A stretch of 64,000 nt of DNA from NCBI RefSeq assembly GCF_002105535.1, contig NZ_CP015848.1, forward strand, positions 3,452,926 to 3,516,925, read 5' to 3'. The notes beneath the pieces are model-generated. The model was not told the origin of the DNA, ran no database searches, and saw only the letters and a program-made list of their open reading frames with translations. Position 1 is the stretch's first letter. Each line of letters begins with the position of its first letter. Made by a program: the position numbers and the translations under genes. This DNA is from Magnetospirillum sp. ME-1 (GTDB lineage Bacteria; Pseudomonadota; Alphaproteobacteria; Rhodospirillales; Magnetospirillaceae). Below are positions 6,652 through 14,283 of the stretch, one piece after another.

Positions 6652-9063
6652 TTAACGGTCCTTTTGCAGCCGCAGCGAGTTGCTCACCACCGAGACCGAG
6701 GACAGCGCCATGGCCGACGACGCCACCATGGGGCTGAGTTCGCCCAGGGCGGCGCCGGGAATGGCGACGGTGTTGTAGCCCATGGCCCACACCAGATTCT
6801 GGCGGATGATGCGCATGGTCTTGCGCGACAGTTCGATCATCTCGGCCACCTTGGCAATGTCGCCGTTGACCAACGTGACCGGCGCCGCCTCGATGGCCAC
6901 GTCGGTGCCGGTACCGATGGCAAAGCCCACATCGGCCGCCGCCAAAGCGGGGGCATCGTTGATGCCGTCGCCGATCATGCCCACGCATTCGCCCGCCGCC
7001 CGCAACCCGGCGACGATCTCCTGCTTGCGCGCCGGAGACGCCTGGGCCACCACTTCGGGAATGCCGATCTCGGCGGCGATATGATGGGCGGCGGCTGCCA
7101 CATCGCCGGTCACCATGATGGTGCGGATGCCAAGCTCGTGCAGGCGGGCGATGGCGGCGGCAGAGGTGGGACGCGGCCGGTCGGAGATGCCGAACAGGAC
7201 GGCGAATTTGCCGTCGATGGCCGCCAGCACCGGAGTCTGGCCGTCGAGGGACGGAGCCTCGACCGCCACGCCTTCCTCCGCCAGATAGGAGGCGCTGCCC
7301 ACCAGCACATCATGCGTGCCGATGCGGGCGCGGATGCCCTTGCCGATCTCGGCGGCGAAATCATCGGCCGGCTTGGCCTCGATACCGCGCGAGCGGGCGT
7401 AATCCACCACCGAGCGGCCGAGATGATGCTCGGACCCGGCTTCGGCGGCGGCAACCAGAGCCAAAACGGCGCTCGTGTCGAAGCCGGGCTGGACCGCGAA
7501 ATGAGAGACCACCGGACGGCCTTCGGTCACCGTGCCGGTCTTGTCGAACACCAGGACGGTCAGTCCCGAGGCGGTTTCCAGCGCCTCTCCATTACGGATA
7601 TAGATGCCACGCCGCGCCGCCTGTCCTGTGGCGGCCATGATGGCGGTGGGGGTGGCCAGCCCCAGAGCGCAGGGGCAGGCGATCAGCAGTACGGAAACCG
7701 CATTGCCCAGGGCGGCGGAGAAGCGCGCTCCCCCGGCGATCCAGGTGGCGAAGGTCACGCCTGCCACCGCCACCACGCCCGGCACGAAGACCGCCGACAC
7801 CCGGTCGGCCATCCGCTGTACCGGCAGCTTGGTAGCCTGGGCGTGATCGACCATGCGCACAATGCCGGCCAGCACGGTGTCCTGGCCCACGGCGGTGGCG
7901 CGCATGCGGAAGCTGCCCGCCCCGTTGATGCAGCCGCCGATCACCTGATCGCCCGGCCCCTTGACCACCGGCATGCTTTCGCCGGTGACCATGGATTCGT
8001 CCAAGGTGGTGCGGCCGCCAATCACGCTGCCGTCCACCGGCACCCGTTCGCCGGGACGCACCACCACAATGTCGCCCACCACCAGGTCATCGACCGGCAC
8101 CACCACTTCGATTTCGTCGCGAATCAGGGTGGCGGTGGGAGGTTGCAGGTCCAGCAGGCGGCGGATGGCGTCGCCGGCCTTGCCCTTGGCGCGCTCCTCC
8201 AGCCAGCGGCCCAGCAGCACGAAGAAGATGATGCCCGCCGCCGCCTCGAAATAGAGATGATGCCGGCCGGCCAGCAGGGAGGACACCGAATGGCCATAGG
8301 CCGACCCGGCGCCCAGGGCGATCAGGGTGTCCATGTTGGCGGTGCGGTTCTTGGCGAGCTTCACCGCGCGGGTGAAGAATTGCCGCCCCGCCCCCAGCAC
8401 CACCGGGGTGGTCAGCGCGAACTCCACCACATGCCAGAAGCGCGAGCGAGGCATGGCCATGCCGATCACCATCACCGGCAGGCTGAGCAGACAGGCCCCG
8501 ATGGCACGGCGCCGGGCCTCCCTCACATGCCGGCGCTCGCGCTCGACGATCAGGCGGCGCTGCGACAGCGTGTCCATGGGCCGGGCCTGATATCCCAGCG
8601 CCCCGATGCGCGCCTCCAGGGCCGGGCGGTCCAGCGCCCCTACCACCGTGGCGGTGCCGGTGCCGTAATTGACGCTGGCCGAGCGGATGGCGGGGTCGCG
8701 GTTCAGGCTCATCTGGATCAGGGCGGCGCAGGAGGCGCAGGTCATGCCCTCCACCGCCACCGAAACCTCGGCCAACTGGGTTTCGTCGCTGGCCGGCGCG
8801 GGCGGCGGCGCCTGTTTCGGCGCACGGGCCACGTTGCCGGCGACGGTATCGACCAGGCGCAGCAGGTTGTCCACCGGCAATGCCTTCGGGTCAAAGCGAA
8901 TGGCCAGCGAGGCCAGGGCCGGCACCAACCGCACCTCGCGGATGGCGGCGTGCTTGCGCAGCAGGATTTCCAGCAGGCACAAACGCTCGGCCTCGCCCTT
9001 CAAGGCCGGGACCAGCACCCGGACCCGGCGCCGTAAAAGGTGGACGACCTCGATGGTTTCCAT
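6652..9063 (-). CDS. copA: copper-translocating P1B-type ATPase
   Basis: The product is 803 residues. Residues 1-80 resemble an HMA ferredoxin fold without Cys; residues about 98-165 are a true HMA domain with GMTCASC (Cys109, Cys112). The core has the membrane metal site CPCALG, the TGES actuator loop, the phosphorylated DKTGT, the GSEHHLG nucleotide-binding His motif and GDGINDAP. This is the Cu(I) P1B-1 class. The direction is export to the periplasm, either for detoxification or, given the neighbours, to feed NosL/TlpA proteins. Start ATG at 9063 overlaps the upstream stop codon (TGATG). The gene symbol is by family; a CtpA/CcoI-type assembly ATPase is equally possible. Confidence 0.92.
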   Translation of the reverse strand: METIEVVHLLRRRVRVLVPALKGEAERLCLLEILLRKHAAIREVRLVPALASLAIRFDPKALPVDNLLRLVDTVAGNVARAPKQAPPPAPASDETQLAEVSVAVEGMTCASCAALIQMSLNRDPAIRSASVNYGTGTATVVGALDRPALEARIGALGYQARPMDTLSQRRLIVERERRHVREARRRAIGACLLSLPVMVIGMAMPRSRFWHVVEFALTTPVVLGAGRQFFTRAVKLAKNRTANMDTLIALGAGSAYGHSVSSLLAGRHHLYFEAAAGIIFFVLLGRWLEERAKGKAGDAIRRLLDLQPPTATLIRDEIEVVVPVDDLVVGDIVVVRPGERVPVDGSVIGGRTTLDESMVTGESMPVVKGPGDQVIGGCINGAGSFRMRATAVGQDTVLAGIVRMVDHAQATKLPVQRMADRVSAVFVPGVVAVAGVTFATWIAGGARFSAALGNAVSVLLIACPCALGLATPTAIMAATGQAARRGIYIRNGEALETASGLTVLVFDKTGTVTEGRPVVSHFAVQPGFDTSAVLALVAAAEAGSEHHLGRSVVDYARSRGIEAKPADDFAAEIGKGIRARIGTHDVLVGSASYLAEEGVAVEAPSLDGQTPVLAAIDGKFAVLFGISDRPRPTSAAAIARLHELGIRTIMVTGDVAAAAHHIAAEIGIPEVVAQASPARKQEIVAGLRAAGECVGMIGDGINDAPALAAADVGFAIGTGTDVAIEAAPVTLVNGDIAKVAEMIELSRKTMRIIRQNLVWAMGYNTVAIPGAALGELSPMVASSAMALSSVSVVSNSLRLQKDR

Positions 9064-9758
9064 CACTTCGCCACCTTCTTGGGCACCGCCCCCTTGCGAT
9101 ATCGGACCAGCAGAAAGGTGAGATAGACCACCGTCATCCACTGGTAGCGGTGCGCCCAGGGCCGGGGCAGCCACTGGCCGATGATGCGGTCCCAGTGCTG
9201 GCGGATCAGGTAGAAGGCCACCAGGTCGTTACAGAAATGGATCAGCCATTCCTGCACATCGACGCCACCGGGCAGCGGCTTGCCGGTCTTGATGGCGACG
9301 ATCCTGGTGACCACATCGACCTTGGCCCGAAGGTCGTCATAGCGCTGGCGGACCGCGCGGACCGGGGCGCTGGCCTTGATGCGGTCCAGCCAGCCCGGCG
9401 AACCCCTCTCGCCCTCGATGACCGTGGGAACCGCAGGTGGCGGCGTGGCCACGTCCATGTCCACCGCCTCGGTCACCAGGGCGGCCAGGGCCTTGGCGAT
9501 GTCGGCGATGCCGCAGACACCCTCCATGTAGCGGATGGAAAGCTTGCCCGCCCCCAGGAAGACATGAACGCGATATACGCCCTCGATTCGTCCCAGGCCG
9601 TCCTGAAGCACCAGGGCCGCCTGGGGCGTGCGAAGGTCTTCGGGCAGGTCGAAGCGGATATGCCCGTCCGAGCGATACCGCACGGCCATCGCCTGCCACA
9701 GCGCCTTGGCGCGGGCCTCACGGGCGGCCTTGGCCGCCTTCTCCCGTCCACCGATCAT
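9063..9758 (-). CDS. HMA-like domain protein with C-terminal membrane segment
   Basis: The product is 231 residues. Residues about 25-95 resemble the Cys-less HMA_2-type fold also present at the N-terminus of the neighbouring copper ATPase (RFDLPEDL, GIEGVYRVHVFLGAGKLSIRY). The middle is basic and helical. The end carries WLIHFCNDLVAFYLIRQHWD and a membrane-like YQWMTVVYLTFLLVRY. The shared fold and the TGATG overlap suggest it works with the ATPase as a membrane-proximal adaptor. The ATG at 9758 is preceded by GGAGGA and sits inside a tandem repeat that duplicates the start signal. Confidence 0.6.
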   Translation of the reverse strand: MIGGREKAAKAAREARAKALWQAMAVRYRSDGHIRFDLPEDLRTPQAALVLQDGLGRIEGVYRVHVFLGAGKLSIRYMEGVCGIADIAKALAALVTEAVDMDVATPPPAVPTVIEGERGSPGWLDRIKASAPVRAVRQRYDDLRAKVDVVTRIVAIKTGKPLPGGVDVQEWLIHFCNDLVAFYLIRQHWDRIIGQWLPRPWAHRYQWMTVVYLTFLLVRYRKGAVPKKVAK

Positions 9759-9793
9759 GCCATTCCTCCGATCATGCCATTCCTCCGATCATG
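9751..9793 (-). repeat. tandem 17-bp duplication of a ribosome binding site and start codon
   Basis: On the minus strand ATGATCGGAGGAATGGC occurs twice in tandem and is followed by a third ATGATCGG, which is the real start. Each upstream copy opens a six-codon frame (MIGGMA) whose TGA overlaps the next ATG as ATGA. The result is two coupled minicistrons in front of the HMA-like gene. Confidence 0.85.
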
Positions 9794-9807
9794 ACGGAGC
9801 CTCCCCG

Positions 9808-10101
9808 CTATTCCTTGGCCTTGGCTTCCTCGGCCTCGCGGTTTTCCTCGACCAGGTCGGCCAGGTTCTCCTTGGCGTTGAGCACCATGTCCTTGCCCAT
9901 GTCACTGGCCTTGGCCACCGCTGCGGTGATCTCTTTCCTGTACTTGAAGCCGAGATAGCCGATGGCGATTCCCGCCCCCAGCATCACCACCGGATGGCCC
10001 AACAGACGTCCGAACAGGCTCTTGCCCGCCACATATCCCACAGCCATGACAGCTCCCTTTCCAAGTTCATGTCCAAGATGGTTGGTTTCATTGCTCATCA
10101 T
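9808..10101 (-). CDS. small single-span membrane protein with glycine-rich helix
   Basis: The product is 97 residues. A helix about 18-50 is Gly/Ala-rich (GAVMAVGYVAGKSLFG, HPVVMLGAGIAIGYLG) and spaced like a glycine zipper, then a basic stop (KYRKE) and an amphipathic Ala/Glu-rich tail (NLADLVEENREAEEAKAKE). I recognise no family. A GGGGA site precedes the first of two adjacent ATGs. Its start overlaps the end of the metal-binding peptide gene by 14 bp. It may help assemble or anchor other cluster products in the inner membrane. Confidence 0.6.
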   Translation of the reverse strand: MMSNETNHLGHELGKGAVMAVGYVAGKSLFGRLLGHPVVMLGAGIAIGYLGFKYRKEITAAVAKASDMGKDMVLNAKENLADLVEENREAEEAKAKE

Positions 10102-10270
10102 TTTTCTTCCCCTTGTCCTTGGCGGCGGCGTCCGGGTTCAGCATGACCCAGATGCCCCGGCAGCCTTCGCAGCAGAAGGCGAAATCCTTTTCCCCGGCCT
10201 TCAAGTGTAGGCCGTCCTTGAGGACCGGCAGACCGCAAAGGTCGCAGGTCAGGCCGGGCGCATTACTCAA
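10088..10270 (-). CDS. small metal-binding protein (ATPase-associated Cys-rich domain)
   Basis: The product is 60 residues, starting with TTG at 10270 that overlaps the TlpA-like stop codon (TTGA). It has CDLCGLPV followed by FCCEGCRGIW, the Cys pattern of the putative metal-binding domain found at the N-terminus of some copper-transporting ATPases (PF12156 type). Here it is a free-standing cytoplasmic peptide, so it may act as a soluble Cu carrier for the ATPase two genes on. The TTG start is the only in-frame candidate before the preceding gene ends; the nearby ATG is out of frame. Confidence 0.7.
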   Translation of the reverse strand: MSNAPGLTCDLCGLPVLKDGLHLKAGEKDFAFCCEGCRGIWVMLNPDAAAKDKGKKNDEQ

Positions 10271-10755
10271 AGCAGTTCCTCCAGCTTGCGCAGGAAGGTG
10301 GCCTCGTCGGTTTCGCCCAGGATGCGGCCCTTGATCTTGCCGTCGCGTCCCACGAACAGGGTCATGGGCAGGCCGGTGACGCCATACTGGCGGGTGACCT
10401 TGGAGCCGGGATCGAGCAGCACCGGATAGGCGACTCCCAGCTTGGCGACGAAGCCGTCGATATCGCCCTTGTCCTGGCCGGCATTGACCGCAAGCACCTC
10501 GAATCCCTTGTCGCGGGACTGGCTCCAGACGGCCTGGATCATCTTCATCTCGTCCTTGCAGAACGGACACCAGGTGGCCCAGAAGCGCAGCACCACCACC
10601 TTGCCGGACAGCTGGGCGGGATAATCCACCGCCGCTCCGTCCAGGGTCGAAAGCTTGAAGGCCGGCGGCGCATCCCCCACATGGGGGGCCTTGCCGCCCT
10701 CCTCACCGCATCCGGCCAGTACCAGCAGGACGGCCAACAGGCGCAATGTTCTCAT
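10267..10755 (-). CDS. TlpA-like thioredoxin lipoprotein
   Basis: The product is 162 residues with a lipoprotein signal (LLVLAGC, Cys16) and a thioredoxin fold carrying WATWCPFC. The insert and the cis-Pro region (GVTGLPMTLFVG) fit the TlpA/ResA group. These reduce periplasmic disulfides, including Cys ligands of copper centres before metal insertion. GGAGG precedes the ATG, which overlaps the stop of the membrane protein upstream (ATGA). Its presence between copper proteins is the clearest hint that the cluster matures a Cys-ligated copper site. Confidence 0.88.
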   Translation of the reverse strand: MRTLRLLAVLLVLAGCGEEGGKAPHVGDAPPAFKLSTLDGAAVDYPAQLSGKVVVLRFWATWCPFCKDEMKMIQAVWSQSRDKGFEVLAVNAGQDKGDIDGFVAKLGVAYPVLLDPGSKVTRQYGVTGLPMTLFVGRDGKIKGRILGETDEATFLRKLEELL

Positions 10756-11789
10756 GGCTGGCCTCCGGGCAGCAGGAACAGGAGCCGCTCGGGCTCCAGC
10801 AGGATCAGGTGGGAACGCCAGATCAGCCATAGGGTCACCGCCGTGAACAGACCAAATCCGGCCATGGACGAGCCGACGCAGCGGCGCATGATCCTGGGCG
10901 CCGCCTCGGCCAGGCTGGCCAGGCGGGCGGCAGGCTGGGCGATACCTCCGCCCAGGCCCAAGGCGGCGGCGGCGAACAGCGGCAGATAGAGGGCATAGCC
11001 CACATGGCCGTACTCGCCCTTCAAGATGCAAAACGGGCAATGATGGTGCGGCAGCTCGTAGACATAGACCGAGACGGCGGCCACCACCGCCTCCATGGCA
11101 ACCATGAAGGCGATCAGGGACAGCACGGCATAGGCCACCGCCCCCTTGCCGCTGACCAGGGTCCGGCGCCCGGCCGCCATCAGCAGCCCCAGCGCCACCG
11201 CCAGCCCGGCCAGCGAGGCTTCCGGCGCGATGGCCGCCAGCTTGTCGCTGGTCACCTGGGTCGCCCCGGAAAACAGGGTGGAACAGCACGACGCGATCAC
11301 GTCGGCGCGCAAGCCCAGGAAGTAGGCCAGTTGCACCCCCGCCGCCCCGGCCATCAGCGGCGCCAGGGCCATCAGGGCGCCGTACTTCACCCGCACCAGG
11401 GGATAGTCATGCCCGCGCGAATCCACATGGTTCAGCACCAGCCAGGCGCTGGCGGCGAAGAACACGATGATCTTTAGGTACAGGGCGGGAAAGCCGAACT
11501 CGTTGACGTTAAGCGTTCCCACCGCGCACATGGCCCCGACGAACAGCGAGGACATGCGGTCGGCGTTGAACACGAACAGAATCAGCGACGCCAATTCGGA
11601 CAGCAGCACCACCACCAGCAGGGTGGAAACCAGATAGGTGCGCTTTTCCATCGCCAGTTGGTCTTCCGACCCGCTGGCGGTATTCCAGCGGCGCATCACC
11701 CTGACCGCGAACGGCACCGAGGCGGTCACCATCAGGGTGCCCACCAGGGAGGCCAGCAGCAGGGCGATGATGGCCGGCTGGAACAGCAT
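10752..11789 (-). CDS. unrecognised polytopic membrane protein with CC and HHHCPFC motifs
   Basis: The product is 345 residues with about eight to nine predicted membrane helices. I do not recognise the family. Two features look functional: a CCSTLFSG segment around residue 168-175 and PHHHCPFCILKGEYGHVGY around residue 249-267, which places three His and a CxxC at a membrane edge. Such a CxxC could be a redox partner for TlpA or a metal-transfer site. It overlaps TlpA by ATGA and the ABC ATPase by TGATG, so it is made in fixed proportion with them. Confidence 0.75.
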   Translation of the reverse strand: MLFQPAIIALLLASLVGTLMVTASVPFAVRVMRRWNTASGSEDQLAMEKRTYLVSTLLVVVLLSELASLILFVFNADRMSSLFVGAMCAVGTLNVNEFGFPALYLKIIVFFAASAWLVLNHVDSRGHDYPLVRVKYGALMALAPLMAGAAGVQLAYFLGLRADVIASCCSTLFSGATQVTSDKLAAIAPEASLAGLAVALGLLMAAGRRTLVSGKGAVAYAVLSLIAFMVAMEAVVAAVSVYVYELPHHHCPFCILKGEYGHVGYALYLPLFAAAALGLGGGIAQPAARLASLAEAAPRIMRRCVGSSMAGFGLFTAVTLWLIWRSHLILLEPERLLFLLPGGQP

Positions 11790-12466
11790 CAGCGCGCCTC
11801 CACCAGTTCGCCGTCGCGCAGGGTGACGATGTGGTCGACGACCGCCGTGTCGCAGACCAGCGGGTCGTGACTGGTCATCAGCACCGTCTTGCCAGCGGCT
11901 TTCAGGGTCTCGACGATGCCGAGAAACTGCCGGGAGCGCTCGCTGTCCAGATTGGCGGTGGGCTCGTCGGCGATCACCACCTCGGGATCATTGATCAGGG
12001 CCCGCGCGATGGCCACCCGCTGTGCCTCGCCGCCCGACAGCCATTCGGCGTTGGACCGGGCCTTGGCTCCGATATCCAGGCGTTCGAGCAGCGCGTGGGC
12101 GCGCCGGAACAGTTCCACCCGGTCGACGCCGAGGGGGTAGGACGGAATCATCACGTTCTCGATGGCGCTGATGCCCTTCAGCAGGTTGAACTGCTGGAAC
12201 ACGAAGCCAAAGGTGGAACGGCGGATATCGGTCAGGAACCGCTCGGGCAGACCGGAGATATCGCGGTCCTTCAGCCGCACCCGGCCCGAGGTCGGCCGCG
12301 CCAGACACCCCACCAGGGTCAGCAGCGTGGTCTTGCCCGAGCCCGAGGGGCCGCGGAACACCGTCACCTTGCCCGCCTTGACCGAGAGATCAATGCCTTT
12401 CAGCGCCCAGAATTCGTTGGGCTTGCCCTGGTTGAAGGCTTTGCGCACGTCGGAGAGATGGATCAT
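11789..12466 (-). CDS. ABC transporter ATP-binding protein (LolD/MacB type)
   Basis: The product is 225 residues from the ATG at 12466, preceded by GGAGG. It has Walker A GPSGSGKTT, the Q-loop VFQQFNLL, signature LSGGEAQRVAIARAL, Walker B VVIADEPTANLD and H-loop MTSHD. This is the class that partners FtsX-fold permeases and usually drives periplasmic conformational work, not classical import. The cognate permease gene is upstream at 12606, separated by a large palindromic repeat. A NosF-like role in copper-centre assembly is an inference. Confidence 0.9.
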   Translation of the reverse strand: MIHLSDVRKAFNQGKPNEFWALKGIDLSVKAGKVTVFRGPSGSGKTTLLTLVGCLARPTSGRVRLKDRDISGLPERFLTDIRRSTFGFVFQQFNLLKGISAIENVMIPSYPLGVDRVELFRRAHALLERLDIGAKARSNAEWLSGGEAQRVAIARALINDPEVVIADEPTANLDSERSRQFLGIVETLKAAGKTVLMTSHDPLVCDTAVVDHIVTLRDGELVEAR

Positions 12467-12480
12467 CGCGAACCTCCGCC

Positions 12481-12586
12481 TGTCATCCCGACGACCATCG
12501 GGAGGAGGGATCTCGTCCTGATCCGGCTTTTCCATCGCGGCATAGCCGGAGCAGACGGAGATCCCTCGCTTGCGCTCGGGATGACA
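12481..12586. repeat. REP-like palindromic element between permease and ATPase genes
   Basis: TGTCATCCCGA (12481-12491) pairs with TCGGGATGACA (12576-12586), and GAGGGATCTC (12505-12514) pairs with GAGATCCCTC (12558-12567). The two nested stems make one long hairpin of about 106 bp. The termini match a sequence theme common in dispersed intergenic repeats of proteobacteria. It could stabilise or attenuate the mRNA between the two transporter genes. Confidence 0.8.
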
Positions 12587-12605
12587 ATGGGGCTTGTGGG
12601 GCGGC

Positions 12606-13739
12606 TCATCGCATCACCGTATCGGGATCGACAATCGCCGCCCGCCAGATGGGCACCACCGTGGCGATGGTGTAGGGAAACACCGTGAAGAAGAACAGGG
12701 TGGCGACCTGCAATTCATCGACGAAAGGCGTCAGCCTGTATTTCGGGTACAGCACCGCCCAGCCCTTCAGCACCGGCTCGAATAACCCGGCGCCGAAATG
12801 GAAAACATGGGCATAGCCCAGCAGATAGCCGACCAGGAAGGCCGACAGCGACACCACCAGCCCCTCCAGCATCTTGAGGCGGATGACGTCGCCGGTTTCC
12901 CAGCCCACCGCCTTGAGGATGCCGATCTCGCGCCGTTCCTCCGCCGACAGGCCGGATGCCTTCTCCCACGAGAAGATGGCGAAGGCCAGGATGGACCCGG
13001 CCAGCAGCACCAGCAGCATGCCCTCGCGCCAATCGAACACCGATTCGTAGGTGCGCAGGATCTCGTCCCTGAGAATGATGCGGGTGTCGGGCAGGGCAGC
13101 GTCGATCTTCTCGGCGATCTTGGCGACCTCGCGCGGATTGCGCACGGATATGGCCAGATCGGTGAACAGGCCCGGCGCGATGCCGAACAGGCGGCGGAAA
13201 TCCTCTTCCGCCACCAGGAACAGGTCTGCCGACACCAGGGCCGAGTCCCGCGAGATGGCGTGATCTACCTTGAACTGGACCAGGGATCCATCATGGGCAC
13301 GAAAGCTCATCAGGTCACCGGGATCGGCACTTCTCACCCGCACCACGCCGTCACCGATCACCACCTTGCCCGGCTCGATCCGCGGATTGGTTGGCACCAT
13401 CAGGGTGTAATTGGCGACGGCGGCGGGATCGAACAGATAGCCCCACAGCCGTCCCTCTGCCGACTGCACGCCCCTGATGCCTTTGATGGCGTCGAGATGG
13501 CGGGCGGGAATCAGATCGTGGCGCCCGGCAACCATGCGCTGGACCAGCACTTCCGGGCTTTTGGCCAGCACGGTGGCGGCTTCACGGCGGATGGCGTGGG
13601 AGAACAGCATGACCGAGGCCAGGACGAAGACGATGGCCGTATAGACAGCCATCATTCCAAGCGTCTTGCCCCGCCGCCGCGACAGCGACGACAAGGTGAA
13701 GTCCAATAGGTTGCGCTGCTTATGCAGCCATGTGTTCAT
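12606..13739 (-). CDS. FtsX-fold ABC permease
   Basis: The product is 377 residues. One membrane helix near residue 30-48 is followed by a large periplasmic domain (about 50-235) and three C-terminal helices. The FtsX region shows ERREIGILKAVGWETGDVIRLKMLEG, the typical coupling motif to a LolD/MacB-type ATPase. The periplasmic part (VLVQRMVAGRHDLIPARHLD) is MacB-like. It is upstream of the ATPase gene and downstream of the 100-residue membrane-anchored protein with an ATGA overlap. The complex probably handles a periplasmic protein or lipoprotein partner. Confidence 0.88.
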   Translation of the reverse strand: MNTWLHKQRNLLDFTLSSLSRRRGKTLGMMAVYTAIVFVLASVMLFSHAIRREAATVLAKSPEVLVQRMVAGRHDLIPARHLDAIKGIRGVQSAEGRLWGYLFDPAAVANYTLMVPTNPRIEPGKVVIGDGVVRVRSADPGDLMSFRAHDGSLVQFKVDHAISRDSALVSADLFLVAEEDFRRLFGIAPGLFTDLAISVRNPREVAKIAEKIDAALPDTRIILRDEILRTYESVFDWREGMLLVLLAGSILAFAIFSWEKASGLSAEERREIGILKAVGWETGDVIRLKMLEGLVVSLSAFLVGYLLGYAHVFHFGAGLFEPVLKGWAVLYPKYRLTPFVDELQVATLFFFTVFPYTIATVVPIWRAAIVDPDTVMR

Positions 13740-14038
13740 GACCGTGGCCTATTTGGCATGGGCGGCGGCAACAGCGATCCGCTGGGAAAGTGATCCATGG
13801 CGAAGGGATGATCCTGGAAGGCGGAGTGAAGATCGGCCTGGCTGGGATGGCGGGTGTAGCGGGCCTCGGTAAACAGCACCAGATCGGTCAGGCCCAACTG
13901 CTCCACCAGTTCGGCCTTGGCCGCCAGACTGCCGCGCGCGGCGGCAACACCGCGCGAGGAAACGGCGAAACTGCCGCCGAACAGGGCCAGCATCACCGCA
14001 ACCAGAACCAGGAACATATCGGACCTACGCATCGACAT
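13736..14038 (-). CDS. small membrane-anchored periplasmic protein, His-rich C-terminus
   Basis: The product is 100 residues with one N-terminal membrane anchor (MFLVLVAVMLALFGGSFAV). The C-terminal third has RHPSQADLHSAFQDHPFAMDHF and a Pro-rich end. Four His spaced along this segment could bind metal. I recognise no family. It starts with ATG in a TGATG overlap and ends in an ATGA overlap with the permease, so it is most likely a subunit or accessory of that transporter. Confidence 0.65.
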   Translation of the reverse strand: MSMRRSDMFLVLVAVMLALFGGSFAVSSRGVAAARGSLAAKAELVEQLGLTDLVLFTEARYTRHPSQADLHSAFQDHPFAMDHFPSGSLLPPPMPNRPRS

Positions 14039-14226
14039 CAGACCCGGGCCGCCGCCTTCATCAGCACTACGCGGAGCGCGCCGGTCAGGCTGGGGCCGAC
14101 TCCCAGGCTCTGGGACAGGGCGGGAACCAGAATCAGCGAAGCGACAGTCAAACCGGTGCCCAGCACCAGCGATCCCAGGCCGACCTCACTGGTCGTGGCC
14201 GTGCTTTTGACGGTGGAAGTGCTCAT
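14038..14226 (-). CDS. small hydrophobic membrane protein, 62 residues
   Basis: It starts with ATG at 14226 behind GGAGG. A Ser/Thr-rich N-terminus precedes a hydrophobic stretch (GLGSLVLGTGLTVASLILVPAL) and a short basic tail. I recognise no family. It overlaps the next gene by TGATG, which ties it to the transporter genes of the copper cluster. Confidence 0.55.
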   Translation of the reverse strand: MSTSTVKSTATTSEVGLGSLVLGTGLTVASLILVPALSQSLGVGPSLTGALRVVLMKAAARV

Positions 14227-14283
14227 ATCTCGTCCTCCATTCTCCATGACAGACGGAATCGGCCAAGGCCGACCCCATAGGGG

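Noticed and set aside
6502-9036. Very long open frame antisense to the copper ATPase gene
   Set aside because: His/Gly/Gln-rich shadow translation typical of GC-rich antisense; the opposite strand carries every P-type ATPase motif.
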